Under the pieces are notes generated by a model. That model saw only the letters and a program-made list of their open reading frames with translations. It did not search any database and had not been told where the DNA came from. Shown piece after piece: positions 32,560 through 39,239 of a DNA stretch of 39,239 nt. A program made the translations under genes and the position numbers. Positions within the stretch are counted from its first letter, which is position 1, and every line of letters begins with the position of its first letter. Source of the DNA: an uncultured Bacteroidales bacterium (GTDB taxonomy: Bacteria > Bacteroidota > Bacteroidia > Bacteroidales > Paludibacteraceae); assembly GCA_903901975.1 (NCBI GenBank), contig CAIUTB010000086.1, forward strand, positions 1 to 39,239, in the 5' to 3' direction.

Positions 32560-34701
32560 TTATAGTTTTACAAGTTTTTGAGTAGAAACCTGACCATTAG
32601 TCAATTTCACTGTTACCAGATAATTTCCAGCTGCAACATTGCTTAATTCAATTGACTTTTCAAGACCGTTTACCATAGTTATTTTTACAGTTTGTCCAAC
32701 CAAGTTACGAACAATCACCTGACTAATTTCAGATTTAGCTGAAACTGTAAGTTTATCAGTCATTGGATTTGGATAACAACTTACAAGTTCTGAAGTTTCA
32801 ATTGCATTTAAGCCTGTCGATGTATCATTGAAAAAATACAGATTATCCATATAGAAGGTACCACCAGTACCACCGTCAAATTTAAATTGGTCGATGGCTG
32901 TATAAACCACTCCAGTATAAGTTGTCAACATAATGTCAAAACTGTTCCAGGTATATGCTGTTAATGTTCCAAGTGAAGTTGGAAATTCAGCTCCTCCGGG
33001 GTTGTGACTGATTGGAGTTAATCTTACAGTTGTTTCTGTTGTAGGGAAAATATCAACATGCAATTTATTCATGCTGCTAACATCGGTTGCATTTAATGTG
33101 ATTCCCTGATAACCGAAATTTGAATATTGCATTGCATTATTTCCTCCAAGTGTTGTTGCAGTAGCTACCGTTTGTTGTCCCCAACCTGGGAAGAAATTAG
33201 GAGACCCAACATTTGTATAGGCATCACTATAAACCGAAATAACTTTTGCTGCAGCAAGAGTAGGAGTTGGTGCTGCTGACGGTAATAAAGGACTCTGAGT
33301 TACAGTAATAGTTTTAGTTGTACCGCTTCCTGTAATGGTAACAGTTGCTGTTCTGCTTGAATAAGTAGAGTTTGCAGATGTAGCAGTTAATGTAATAGTT
33401 GCATTTCCTGTACCACTTAAACTACTTGGTGTAAGCCATGTTTGGTCGCTGGCAACCGTCCATGTACTTGATGTAGTAATACCAAACGTATTTGTACTGG
33501 TTGCAGGTTGTGCAATAGTTAATGATACAGTCGAAACAACAAGTGATGGTACTACATTTGTGTAAAAATAGACATTATCCAAATAGAAGGTACCGTTCAT
33601 TCCCCAAAAGCCGACTTGAGTCAATTTAGTTAAATCAAGACTTGGCTTGCCTGTTTTAAAATCAGCTAATGAAATGTCAAAGCTGTTCCACTGATTTGCA
33701 ACTAATGTATTAGCAGGGTGGTATTCATTGCCAGCAGGTGCTACAATACCTATCTGCATAGTTGTTACAGTGGTTGGGTAAATGTCAACATGTAAAAATT
33801 GCATTGAACTAACATCTTGCAAGGTTGAAACTTGAGTACCAAAGCAATTCCCACTTGTAATTAACTTCGAGGTATTACCACCCGTAACTACGTCAACAGA
33901 AGTGGTAGCGGCCCACCATTGAAAAGCATTTGATACACAGGTATAGGTATCGCTGTAAATTCCTATAACAGTTGCAGCATTACGGGTTGGTGGTGTAGGA
34001 GCAACGGGGTGTGAAGCTGTTGTAAAGCTTGCAGAAGCTGAATTAGTCGATATATTTCCCGCTGCATCTTTTGCGGTAATTGTCAAGTTATAACTTGTAG
34101 AAGCAGCTAAACCGCTAACTGTAACATTTCCAGATGAGTTAGTAAGAAGTGCTTTATTAGTTATACCATTTGTTGCATCGTTGGCAACATAATTGATAAC
34201 AGGTGAAGTAACGTCATCCGTTGCTGTTAATGTCAAATTTACAGAACTTACGGTTGGTGTCCCTACCACAACAGCTGTTCCCATTACAGGCTTCGTAACA
34301 TCACTCGATGTACCACAGGCATCTCCTACAGTATAAGTCAAATCCGTAGTTCTTGCAGAAGCTCCAGCATAAGCAAAATAACAAGCGTAAGTTATAGTTG
34401 CACCCGGAGTCTGTCCAGTTAGTGTATAAGTGTATTTTTGGCCACTTACAAGAGCCATGTTGGTATAAGCATTAGCTGGAGTAACAAGTTGTGCTACTAG
34501 CCCCGTTTTAGTGTCCAACAATTCAAAAGTAATTGTTACACTAGTTCCAGACGTTGTAAAGGTATAATTATACCCTAACGTAAAAGATCCTTGAGCCGCT
34601 GTAGTTAATGTTCCGGCACATGCAGTGTTTGTAGCATTAGCTACACTTCCCCAAGTTGCTATCGCAACTAAAATAAGGAAAAATCTAGTAATTTTCTTCA
34701 T
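32560..34701 (-). CDS. T9SS-exported multimodular glycan-binding candidate with BACON domain, no catalytic domain
   Basis: 713 residues; signal peptide ends near residue 23 ('SVANA'). Order: three-cysteine module (about 25-130; Cys28, Cys107, Cys129) like the two in the GH81; FN3-like (135-228); jelly-roll (about 235-382, 'VIGIYSDTYTCV' to 'GTFYLDNVYFY'); BACON domain (about 385-470, 'SSTWTVASDQTWL'); second jelly-roll (about 475-626, 'VISVYSDAYTNV' to 'GTFYMDNLYFF'); T9SS tail (640-713) ending STQKLVKL. No catalytic signature. BACON domains recur in Bacteroidota glycan-associated proteins. It probably binds beta-1,3-glucan at the surface; it and the 543-residue protein look like related products of module shuffling. 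Confidence 0.77.
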   Translation of the reverse strand: MKKITRFFLILVAIATWGSVANATNTACAGTLTTAAQGSFTLGYNYTFTTSGTSVTITFELLDTKTGLVAQLVTPANAYTNMALVSGQKYTYTLTGQTPGATITYACYFAYAGASARTTDLTYTVGDACGTSSDVTKPVMGTAVVVGTPTVSSVNLTLTATDDVTSPVINYVANDATNGITNKALLTNSSGNVTVSGLAASTSYNLTITAKDAAGNISTNSASASFTTASHPVAPTPPTRNAATVIGIYSDTYTCVSNAFQWWAATTSVDVVTGGNTSKLITSGNCFGTQVSTLQDVSSMQFLHVDIYPTTVTTMQIGIVAPAGNEYHPANTLVANQWNSFDISLADFKTGKPSLDLTKLTQVGFWGMNGTFYLDNVYFYTNVVPSLVVSTVSLTIAQPATSTNTFGITTSSTWTVASDQTWLTPSSLSGTGNATITLTATSANSTYSSRTATVTITGSGTTKTITVTQSPLLPSAAPTPTLAAAKVISVYSDAYTNVGSPNFFPGWGQQTVATATTLGGNNAMQYSNFGYQGITLNATDVSSMNKLHVDIFPTTETTVRLTPISHNPGGAEFPTSLGTLTAYTWNSFDIMLTTYTGVVYTAIDQFKFDGGTGGTFYMDNLYFFNDTSTGLNAIETSELVSCYPNPMTDKLTVSAKSEISQVIVRNLVGQTVKITMVNGLEKSIELSNVAAGNYLVTVKLTNGQVSTQKLVKL

Positions 34702-34775
34702 GACAGTAATTTTTTTGATTGTTTATTTGTTATTTGTTATGAAATTTATAGCTACAGCCTGAAGTGCCTAAGCTA

Positions 34776-35783
34776 TTATTTTATTAGTTTAAATGTTTTG
34801 TTATCAGTTTTCAAAAAATAAATCCCGCTTGCTAACTGATTTGTTTTTAATGTTTCGTCACCTGTTATATCCTTTTGTAATATCTCCTTTCCAAGGCTAT
34901 TAAATAGTTTTACTGAAGTTGGAGTGTCTGTTTTCACATTAATTACATCCGAAAACTTTGTTGGATATACCTGAAGGTTTACATCTTGTAATTCGTTCAC
35001 AGCAGTATTAAGTTGATATAGATGAACATAATCCACCATCATTTCTACTGGATTATTAAAAATTGTATCATCAACTGTACCACCCATTGTACCTCCAATA
35101 GCAAGATTCAGAATTACATAGAAATATTGATCAAAAGGCCATCCTGTTGACGTATCGGTAAAATTGCGATAAAGAGTACCTGTATTAACATTGTCGACAT
35201 AAAACAATATTTGATCCGGATCCCATTGAATTGAGTAAATATGGAAGTTATTTTCCATGTTAGCTTGATACACTTTAGCAAACCAATTATTTCCAATAGT
35301 ACCATTCTTCAGGGCAGTATGTACGGCGTGAGAAGTCATAGTAGGATTAGAACCAATATGCTCCATGATGTCAATTTCACCACTTTTCGGCCAGCTTCCA
35401 TAGACACTCGACTGTGGCATCATCCAGAATGCAGGCCAGGTACCCTTACCTGAAGGAACACTAATTCTGGATTCAACTTTTCCGTATTTAATAAATCCTT
35501 TGCTTTTTGAATAAATTCGACCGGAAGAATAATTACGATCTACTACATAATTTTCCTTTTTGGCTGTAATGATTAAGTTTCCGTTTTCAACCCTAATATT
35601 GTTTGTACCATCGGTATAATATTCTTGTTCCTGATTGGCAGCATAACCTACCTGTATATTCCACTTGGTCAAATCGAGTGTAGTACCGTCAAATTCATCG
35701 GCATAAACCAACGAGTAGCCACCTTGAGCACTGACAGTCAGACATATTAAAACTATAAAGCTGAAAACGAATACCTTTTTCAT
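34776..35783 (-). CDS. GH16 beta-glucanase (laminarinase-type), T9SS-exported
   Basis: 335 residues; signal peptide MKKVFVFSFIVLICLTVSAQ. GH16 jelly-roll about 22-265 with EIDIME (nucleophile Glu136, Asp138, acid/base Glu141), 'TWPAFWMMP' and 'PFDQYFYVILNLAIGG'. After the domain a T9SS tail (about 270-335, 'VNELQDVNLQVYPTKFSDVI') follows with no linker domain. More distant from the other two GH16 proteins ('MEHIGS' rather than 'MG' after the motif), so it probably represents a different GH16 subfamily and may differ in product length or tolerance of beta-1,4 or beta-1,6 branches. Confidence 0.92.
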   Translation of the reverse strand: MKKVFVFSFIVLICLTVSAQGGYSLVYADEFDGTTLDLTKWNIQVGYAANQEQEYYTDGTNNIRVENGNLIITAKKENYVVDRNYSSGRIYSKSKGFIKYGKVESRISVPSGKGTWPAFWMMPQSSVYGSWPKSGEIDIMEHIGSNPTMTSHAVHTALKNGTIGNNWFAKVYQANMENNFHIYSIQWDPDQILFYVDNVNTGTLYRNFTDTSTGWPFDQYFYVILNLAIGGTMGGTVDDTIFNNPVEMMVDYVHLYQLNTAVNELQDVNLQVYPTKFSDVINVKTDTPTSVKLFNSLGKEILQKDITGDETLKTNQLASGIYFLKTDNKTFKLIK

Positions 35784-35811
35784 AAATTTATCGAGATTGT
35801 AAAGGAGGTTT

Positions 35812-35847
35812 AATTCTCACCGAATAATTTCTTACCCGATGAGAATT
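35812..35847 (-). repeat. Intercistronic inverted repeat before a GH16 gene
   Basis: AATTCTCA (35812-35819) pairs with TGAGAATT (35840-35847), with CG/CG pairs inside beyond single mismatched bases. It lies about 30 bases before the GH16 ATG at 35783, in the leader between two PUL genes. No T tract follows in the transcribed direction. Confidence 0.5.
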
Positions 35848-35875
35848 TTAATAGTTTAATTAAAATTGAAATCGA

Positions 35876-36757
35876 TTATTTAATTTCAATCTTTTTGTTG
35901 AGACTACCTGAACGTACGATATAAATACCTTTCTGAATATCTTCAATACCCATAATAGCTTCGTTTGAAACTCTTACTTTGGCACCGGTAATACTATATA
36001 ATTCAATTGGTTGAGTTGCTCCAACCACGCTGATTGTTTTGCCAGTCTGAATTACATCCAAATCTGATTTTACACTATTTACAGCAGTTGTTCCTTTTTT
36101 GTAAACAAAAATGGCATCCATATTTATGGTTGTTCCTGAGGTACCACCACTTAAGAAATAAACCACATTGGCATTAGCAGGTACTGCAGCAGGATAACGA
36201 AGTCCAAGATTAAAAAATGCTGACATAGGGATTTCAATTAAGTGCCATTTATTGTCACGAGTGAAATTTGTGTACGGTTGGTAGGTAGTCGTTCCATCCA
36301 CAAAAGCACTAGCACCGATACAAACACGAGCAGTCAATCCACCAGGACCATCCATACCAATAATATGAGAAGCAGTGTTTGATCCTTTCATGGCAATGTG
36401 TAAGGTGTAATCAGAAGTTACTGCAGTCATGTCTTTAGAAATCGGACCAGAGAAACCAAATCCTGACCAACCCACTGAATTTACAGAAAAGGAAAGGAAA
36501 GTTCCAACTTCACCGTTCCAGTTTGGACCAGAAGCAGTTAATGCAGTATAAGTACTACTCCATACATACAAAAAGTAATTGGTGTCATCAACCCGATAAT
36601 CTTTAACAACATTAGCAGCTGGAATTTTGGCAGCTGAAACATCATCCAAATAAATCAGATAATAGTTTGAACCTTTAGTAAAATCGTCTTGTGCGAAAGC
36701 ACTTGTTGCAAAAGCACTCATGGCCAGCAACATCAAAGAAAAAGTAAGTTTTCTCAT
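35876..36757 (-). CDS. Secreted T9SS protein following SusD, putative surface glycan-binding protein
   Basis: 293 residues; signal peptide MRKLTFSLMLLAMSAFATSAFA (cleaved near 22). The middle (about 25-225) is beta-rich, ending 'TINMDAIFVYKKG', which parallels the end strands of jelly-roll binding modules. Residues about 232-293 form a T9SS-like tail ('SITGAKVRVSNEAIMGIEDI', 'GIYIVRSG'). I see no catalytic motif and cannot assign a family. Directly following susD is where Sus-type loci usually place a SusE/F-like surface glycan-binding protein, so that role is likely, with a T9SS tail instead of a lipid anchor. Confidence 0.65.
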   Translation of the reverse strand: MRKLTFSLMLLAMSAFATSAFAQDDFTKGSNYYLIYLDDVSAAKIPAANVVKDYRVDDTNYFLYVWSSTYTALTASGPNWNGEVGTFLSFSVNSVGWSGFGFSGPISKDMTAVTSDYTLHIAMKGSNTASHIIGMDGPGGLTARVCIGASAFVDGTTTYQPYTNFTRDNKWHLIEIPMSAFFNLGLRYPAAVPANANVVYFLSGGTSGTTINMDAIFVYKKGTTAVNSVKSDLDVIQTGKTISVVGATQPIELYSITGAKVRVSNEAIMGIEDIQKGIYIVRSGSLNKKIEIK

Positions 36758-36813
36758 AATGATAATTAATTAAATTGTAAATAAATAATAATGAATAATT
36801 GTAATTTAAAGTG

Positions 36814-36841
36814 TGTAACCGACCGACTATAGCCGGTTACA
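36814..36841 (-). repeat. Intercistronic inverted repeat after susD
   Basis: TGTAACCG (36814-36821) and CGGTTACA (36834-36841) form an 8-base stem with a 12-base loop, 8 bases after the susD stop. The T tract lies on the plus-strand side, so for the leftward mRNA it follows no terminator pattern; a 3'-end-protecting role for susCD mRNA after processing is possible. Confidence 0.5.
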
Positions 36842-36849
36842 TTTTTTTA

Positions 36850-38409
36850 TTAATATCCGGGATTCTGTGCCATTGGATTCAAATCAATTTCGGCAGCCGG
36901 AATTGGGAATAATTCATGCTTTCCTTTTTCAAATGTAGCCATTTCAGTTTGTGCTGCAGTTGTTTCAGTAGCTTTGTAGGCATCCATGGTTTCTTTGGCA
37001 ATTCCCCACCGAACTAAATCGAACCAGCGGTGACCTTCCATAGCCAGTTCTACTCGGCGTTCGTGGCGAATAGCTTTGCGTAAATCGGTTTGATTATCGG
37101 CATAAGTGCCATAAGGGAAAGTCGGTAAAATGGCAGATGTTCCCCGAGCACGTGACCTTACGCTTTCCAGTGCTGTTTTGGCTGCTACCAGATTATTTAT
37201 TTCGCAACAGGCTTCGGCGTACATAAGTAATACATCTGCATAACGGATTACTTTATTATTGATTGGACCACGGGTAGGATGTGACATACCAATATAAGTA
37301 CTATCAGGATTCATTAACGCATACTTTTTATTCAAATATCGACAACCAAGATATATTTCTTCTGCAGGATTTGCAATTTCAGCATCTGTGGGGTTGATAA
37401 TAGTAGCATCACGACGCGGATCTTTGGTTTCGTATTCGTTGTAAAGATTCTGAGTCGGTTTATTGAATCCCCAACCACCAACTTTCGGAGCACGTGAACG
37501 GGTAAGAATTGTTGTAAATGTACCACGGGTAAACCCATCGCCATTACCGTAATCGCTTGTTCCTTCGGCCATATACTGAATTTCAAAAATGGATTCTTTT
37601 CCGTTTTCGCCGCCCAATGTAAAGTTATCGGCATAATTTGTAACTAAGGAGTATTCACCTGAGTTGATAATTGAGTCACCCCATGATTTGGCCATATCAA
37701 ACTGTTTGGTATATAGATACGTTTTCAACAACATAGCCTGAGCTGCTCCTTTAGTTGCACGTCCCAAATCACCGGAAGTATATTTACTTTTCTTCCAAAG
37801 TAAGCTGTTGGCTGATTTTAAATCTGAAATAATAAAGCTATTAATAGAGTCTGCAGTTGCACGAGGTTGTACCCATTGTTTCGAACTTCTTACCACGAAG
37901 TCAACCTTAGGTACACCACCAAATATACGAACCAGGCGGAAATAATACATTGCTCTGAGGTATTTGGCTTCGCCAATAACCCGGTTTTTCACACTGGCAG
38001 TCAGTAAAGCATCAGTTTTCATGCCCGGAACCTGATCGAGCACTAAATTACAACGTCCGATTCCAATGTATTGTGCTCTGTAAAAATCAAGCAGATAGGC
38101 ATTGTTTGTTGCTGTTTTAAAGTTTTCCATGTCATAAACTATCGACATATCGCCAATACTCTGGCCACCCTTCAATGCATCGTCTGAAACAACATCGCCA
38201 ATAAACCATTCAGGAAAATAAGTAGAGTTGAATTCCCACATTAGTGGCACATAGGCACCATTTACTGCCTGAATGGCGGTACTTCCGGAGGCGAAAAAGT
38301 CACTCAATTTGGTTACTGCAGGAGATGGTGCTGTTATCCAATCCTGACATGAAACCAACGATAAAGCCATTGATAGTACGAAAGCGGCTTTGAATATATA
38401 TTTTTTCAT
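36850..38409 (-). CDS. susD: RagB/SusD-family outer-membrane glycan-binding lipoprotein
   Basis: 519 residues; lipoprotein signal MKKYIFKAAFVLSMALSLVSC with lipid-attached Cys21. SusD-like features include 'YLRAMYYFRLVRIFGGVPKV' (TPR-like helices), 'VIRYADVLLMYAEACCEINN', 'RHERRVELAMEGHRWFDLVR' and the C-terminal 'HELFPIPAAEIDLNP..AQNPGY'. SusD proteins cap the SusC channel and deliver oligosaccharides. It starts 55 bases after susC. The symbol marks the family; the expected ligand here is beta-1,3-glucan on the basis of neighbouring GH16 and GH81 enzymes. Confidence 0.95.
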   Translation of the reverse strand: MKKYIFKAAFVLSMALSLVSCQDWITAPSPAVTKLSDFFASGSTAIQAVNGAYVPLMWEFNSTYFPEWFIGDVVSDDALKGGQSIGDMSIVYDMENFKTATNNAYLLDFYRAQYIGIGRCNLVLDQVPGMKTDALLTASVKNRVIGEAKYLRAMYYFRLVRIFGGVPKVDFVVRSSKQWVQPRATADSINSFIISDLKSANSLLWKKSKYTSGDLGRATKGAAQAMLLKTYLYTKQFDMAKSWGDSIINSGEYSLVTNYADNFTLGGENGKESIFEIQYMAEGTSDYGNGDGFTRGTFTTILTRSRAPKVGGWGFNKPTQNLYNEYETKDPRRDATIINPTDAEIANPAEEIYLGCRYLNKKYALMNPDSTYIGMSHPTRGPINNKVIRYADVLLMYAEACCEINNLVAAKTALESVRSRARGTSAILPTFPYGTYADNQTDLRKAIRHERRVELAMEGHRWFDLVRWGIAKETMDAYKATETTAAQTEMATFEKGKHELFPIPAAEIDLNPMAQNPGY

Positions 38410-38464
38410 ATTTGTATTATTTTTAATTTGAATCTGTTTTATTCTACTGTTCTTGAATTAAAGA

Positions 38465-39239
38465 TTAGAATCCTAAATTTACACCAACCAACATGGTTCT
38501 GGCCTGAGGATAATTTCCATAATCTATTCCACCACCAATTTCAGGATCGTATCCGGTATATTTGGTAAAAGTCAGCAGGTTATTTCCTGAAACATAAATA
38601 CGCAGGCGGTTAATCTGAACTTTCTGAGTAATACTTTTAGGAATAGTGTAACCTAGTTGAATGTCTTTCAAACGAAGGTATGCACCGTCTTCAATAAAAC
38701 GACTGGAAGCTCTGAAGTTGTTTGTACTTCCGTACGGATTAGGAATATTTCCCGCAGGATTTGTTGTAGTCCACACATCACGCATGGCAGTACTTAGTGT
38801 AGCTTCTTCGCCTTTTCCTTCGGTGCGATAACGTACCTGGTTGTAAATTTGATTACCATAAACGCCCTGGAAGAACAATTGCATATCAAATCCTTTGTAA
38901 TCAACCGAAGCACTCAGACCATATGTAAGCCATGGGAATGGATTTCCAAGATTCATTTTATCACTGTCGTCAATTTTTCCATCACCATTCAAATCAAGGA
39001 ACTTGGCATCTCCACCTACTGCTCCGGGCTGAATAATTGTTGCTGTTTTATTGGTATAAGCCAGTGCTTCAGCATCAGATTTGAAAACTCCCAGGTATTT
39101 ATAACCCCAGAATGTATTTACCGGTAAGCCTTCGTCGCAAAGTAAAATATTATCAATACCATTGTACATTTTTTGCCCACCATTCAATTTCGTCAACTCG
39201 TTGCGGATAAAAGATACATTCCCACTTAAGCTGTAATTA
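38465..39239 (-). CDS. susC: SusC-family TonB-dependent receptor, C-terminal 257 residues (cut by window edge)
   Basis: The frame is open to the right edge; a TTG at 39194-39196 is internal, since codons above it continue 'NYSLSGNVSFIRNELTKLNG', typical SusC barrel sequence. Further on: 'FWGYKYLGVFKSDAEA', 'DLNGDGKIDDSDKMNLGNPF', 'DYKGFDMQLFFQGVYGNQIY', 'LRLKDIQLGYTIP' and the ending 'MLVGVNLGF' with the terminal aromatic needed for barrel assembly. The missing part should hold the plug, the carboxypeptidase-like N-terminal domain and the TonB box. It imports oligosaccharides through the outer membrane with SusD and TonB. The locus promoter and any regulator lie beyond the edge. Confidence 0.95.
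   Translation of the reverse strand, partial: NYSLSGNVSFIRNELTKLNGGQKMYNGIDNILLCDEGLPVNTFWGYKYLGVFKSDAEALAYTNKTATIIQPGAVGGDAKFLDLNGDGKIDDSDKMNLGNPFPWLTYGLSASVDYKGFDMQLFFQGVYGNQIYNQVRYRTEGKGEEATLSTAMRDVWTTTNPAGNIPNPYGSTNNFRASSRFIEDGAYLRLKDIQLGYTIPKSITQKVQINRLRIYVSGNNLLTFTKYTGYDPEIGGGIDYGNYPQARTMLVGVNLGF

Noticed and set aside
34741-34780. Possible hairpin ATAGCT/AGCTAT after the GH16 gene
   Set aside because: Only six pairs with a large loop and overlap with the stop codon; too weak to list.
37332-37634. 100-codon leftward frame within susD
   Set aside because: Overlaps the well-supported susD gene in another frame.
1-39239. CRISPR arrays, tRNA or rRNA genes, insertion sequences, phage genes
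   Set aside because: Looked for regularly spaced direct repeats, cloverleaf folds, transposase or integrase frames; none seen.

Overview
The window comes from a Bacteroidota chromosome, most likely a member of the order Bacteroidales (a Paludibacter-like relative is plausible but not proven). The evidence is a SusC/SusD pair, many proteins with type IX secretion (T9SS) C-terminal sorting domains, BACON and DUF4369-type domains, promoters of the Bacteroidota form TTTG-N19-TAnnTTTG, and no consistent Shine-Dalgarno sequences. Housekeeping genes fill the left 14.5 kb and a single glucan-utilisation locus fills the right 24.6 kb.

Left part. At the very left edge is the first 38 codons of an ECF sigma factor, read leftward from a textbook promoter. 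A leftward gene series follows (transcription order: two tandem rhomboid proteases, a membrane-anchored endonuclease/exonuclease/phosphatase protein, gcvH, purE, a thioredoxin-fold lipoprotein without the CXXC, queG). An HU-type DNA-binding protein gene diverges from it, with its own promoter and a strong terminator. Next come leftward pdxJ, tonB-like and DJ-1/PfpI genes, divergent from rightward nadK and fmt. The exbB/exbD pair that I recall lying between pdxJ and tonB in Bacteroides is absent here. ridA and valS are divergent; fmt/ridA and valS/PUL each converge on a large hairpin.

Right part (about 14.6 to 39.2 kb, all leftward). This is a polysaccharide-utilisation locus (PUL) for beta-1,3-glucan (laminarin-type). 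In transcription order: susC (cut by the right edge), susD, a secreted T9SS protein, a GH16 glucanase, two catalytic-domain-less multimodular T9SS proteins, a GH16-FN3-jelly-roll enzyme, a small unknown ORF, a second short GH16, a GPH-family sugar transporter, a 1587-residue GH81 endo-beta-1,3-glucanase with CBM6, a clan GH-A glycosidase, a second GPH transporter, and a 1133-residue cytoplasmic glycoside phosphorylase of the GH94/GH149/GH161 type. No beta-glucosidase (GH1/GH3) is in the window. The simplest reading is that surface GH16 and GH81 enzymes cut the glucan, SusCD imports oligosaccharides, a GPH symporter carries them across the inner membrane, and the phosphorylase converts them to glucose-1-phosphate, saving ATP.

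The most unusual features are the phosphorolytic end of the pathway, inverted repeats in most intercistronic gaps of the PUL (including a REP-like double hairpin), two repeated putative glycan-binding modules shared among neighbouring proteins, and near-identical C-terminal sorting tails on four of them. The only gene-free stretch over 300 bases is 6338-6662, which holds the divergent promoters of the rhomboid series and the HU gene. I saw no tRNA, rRNA, CRISPR array or insertion sequence.
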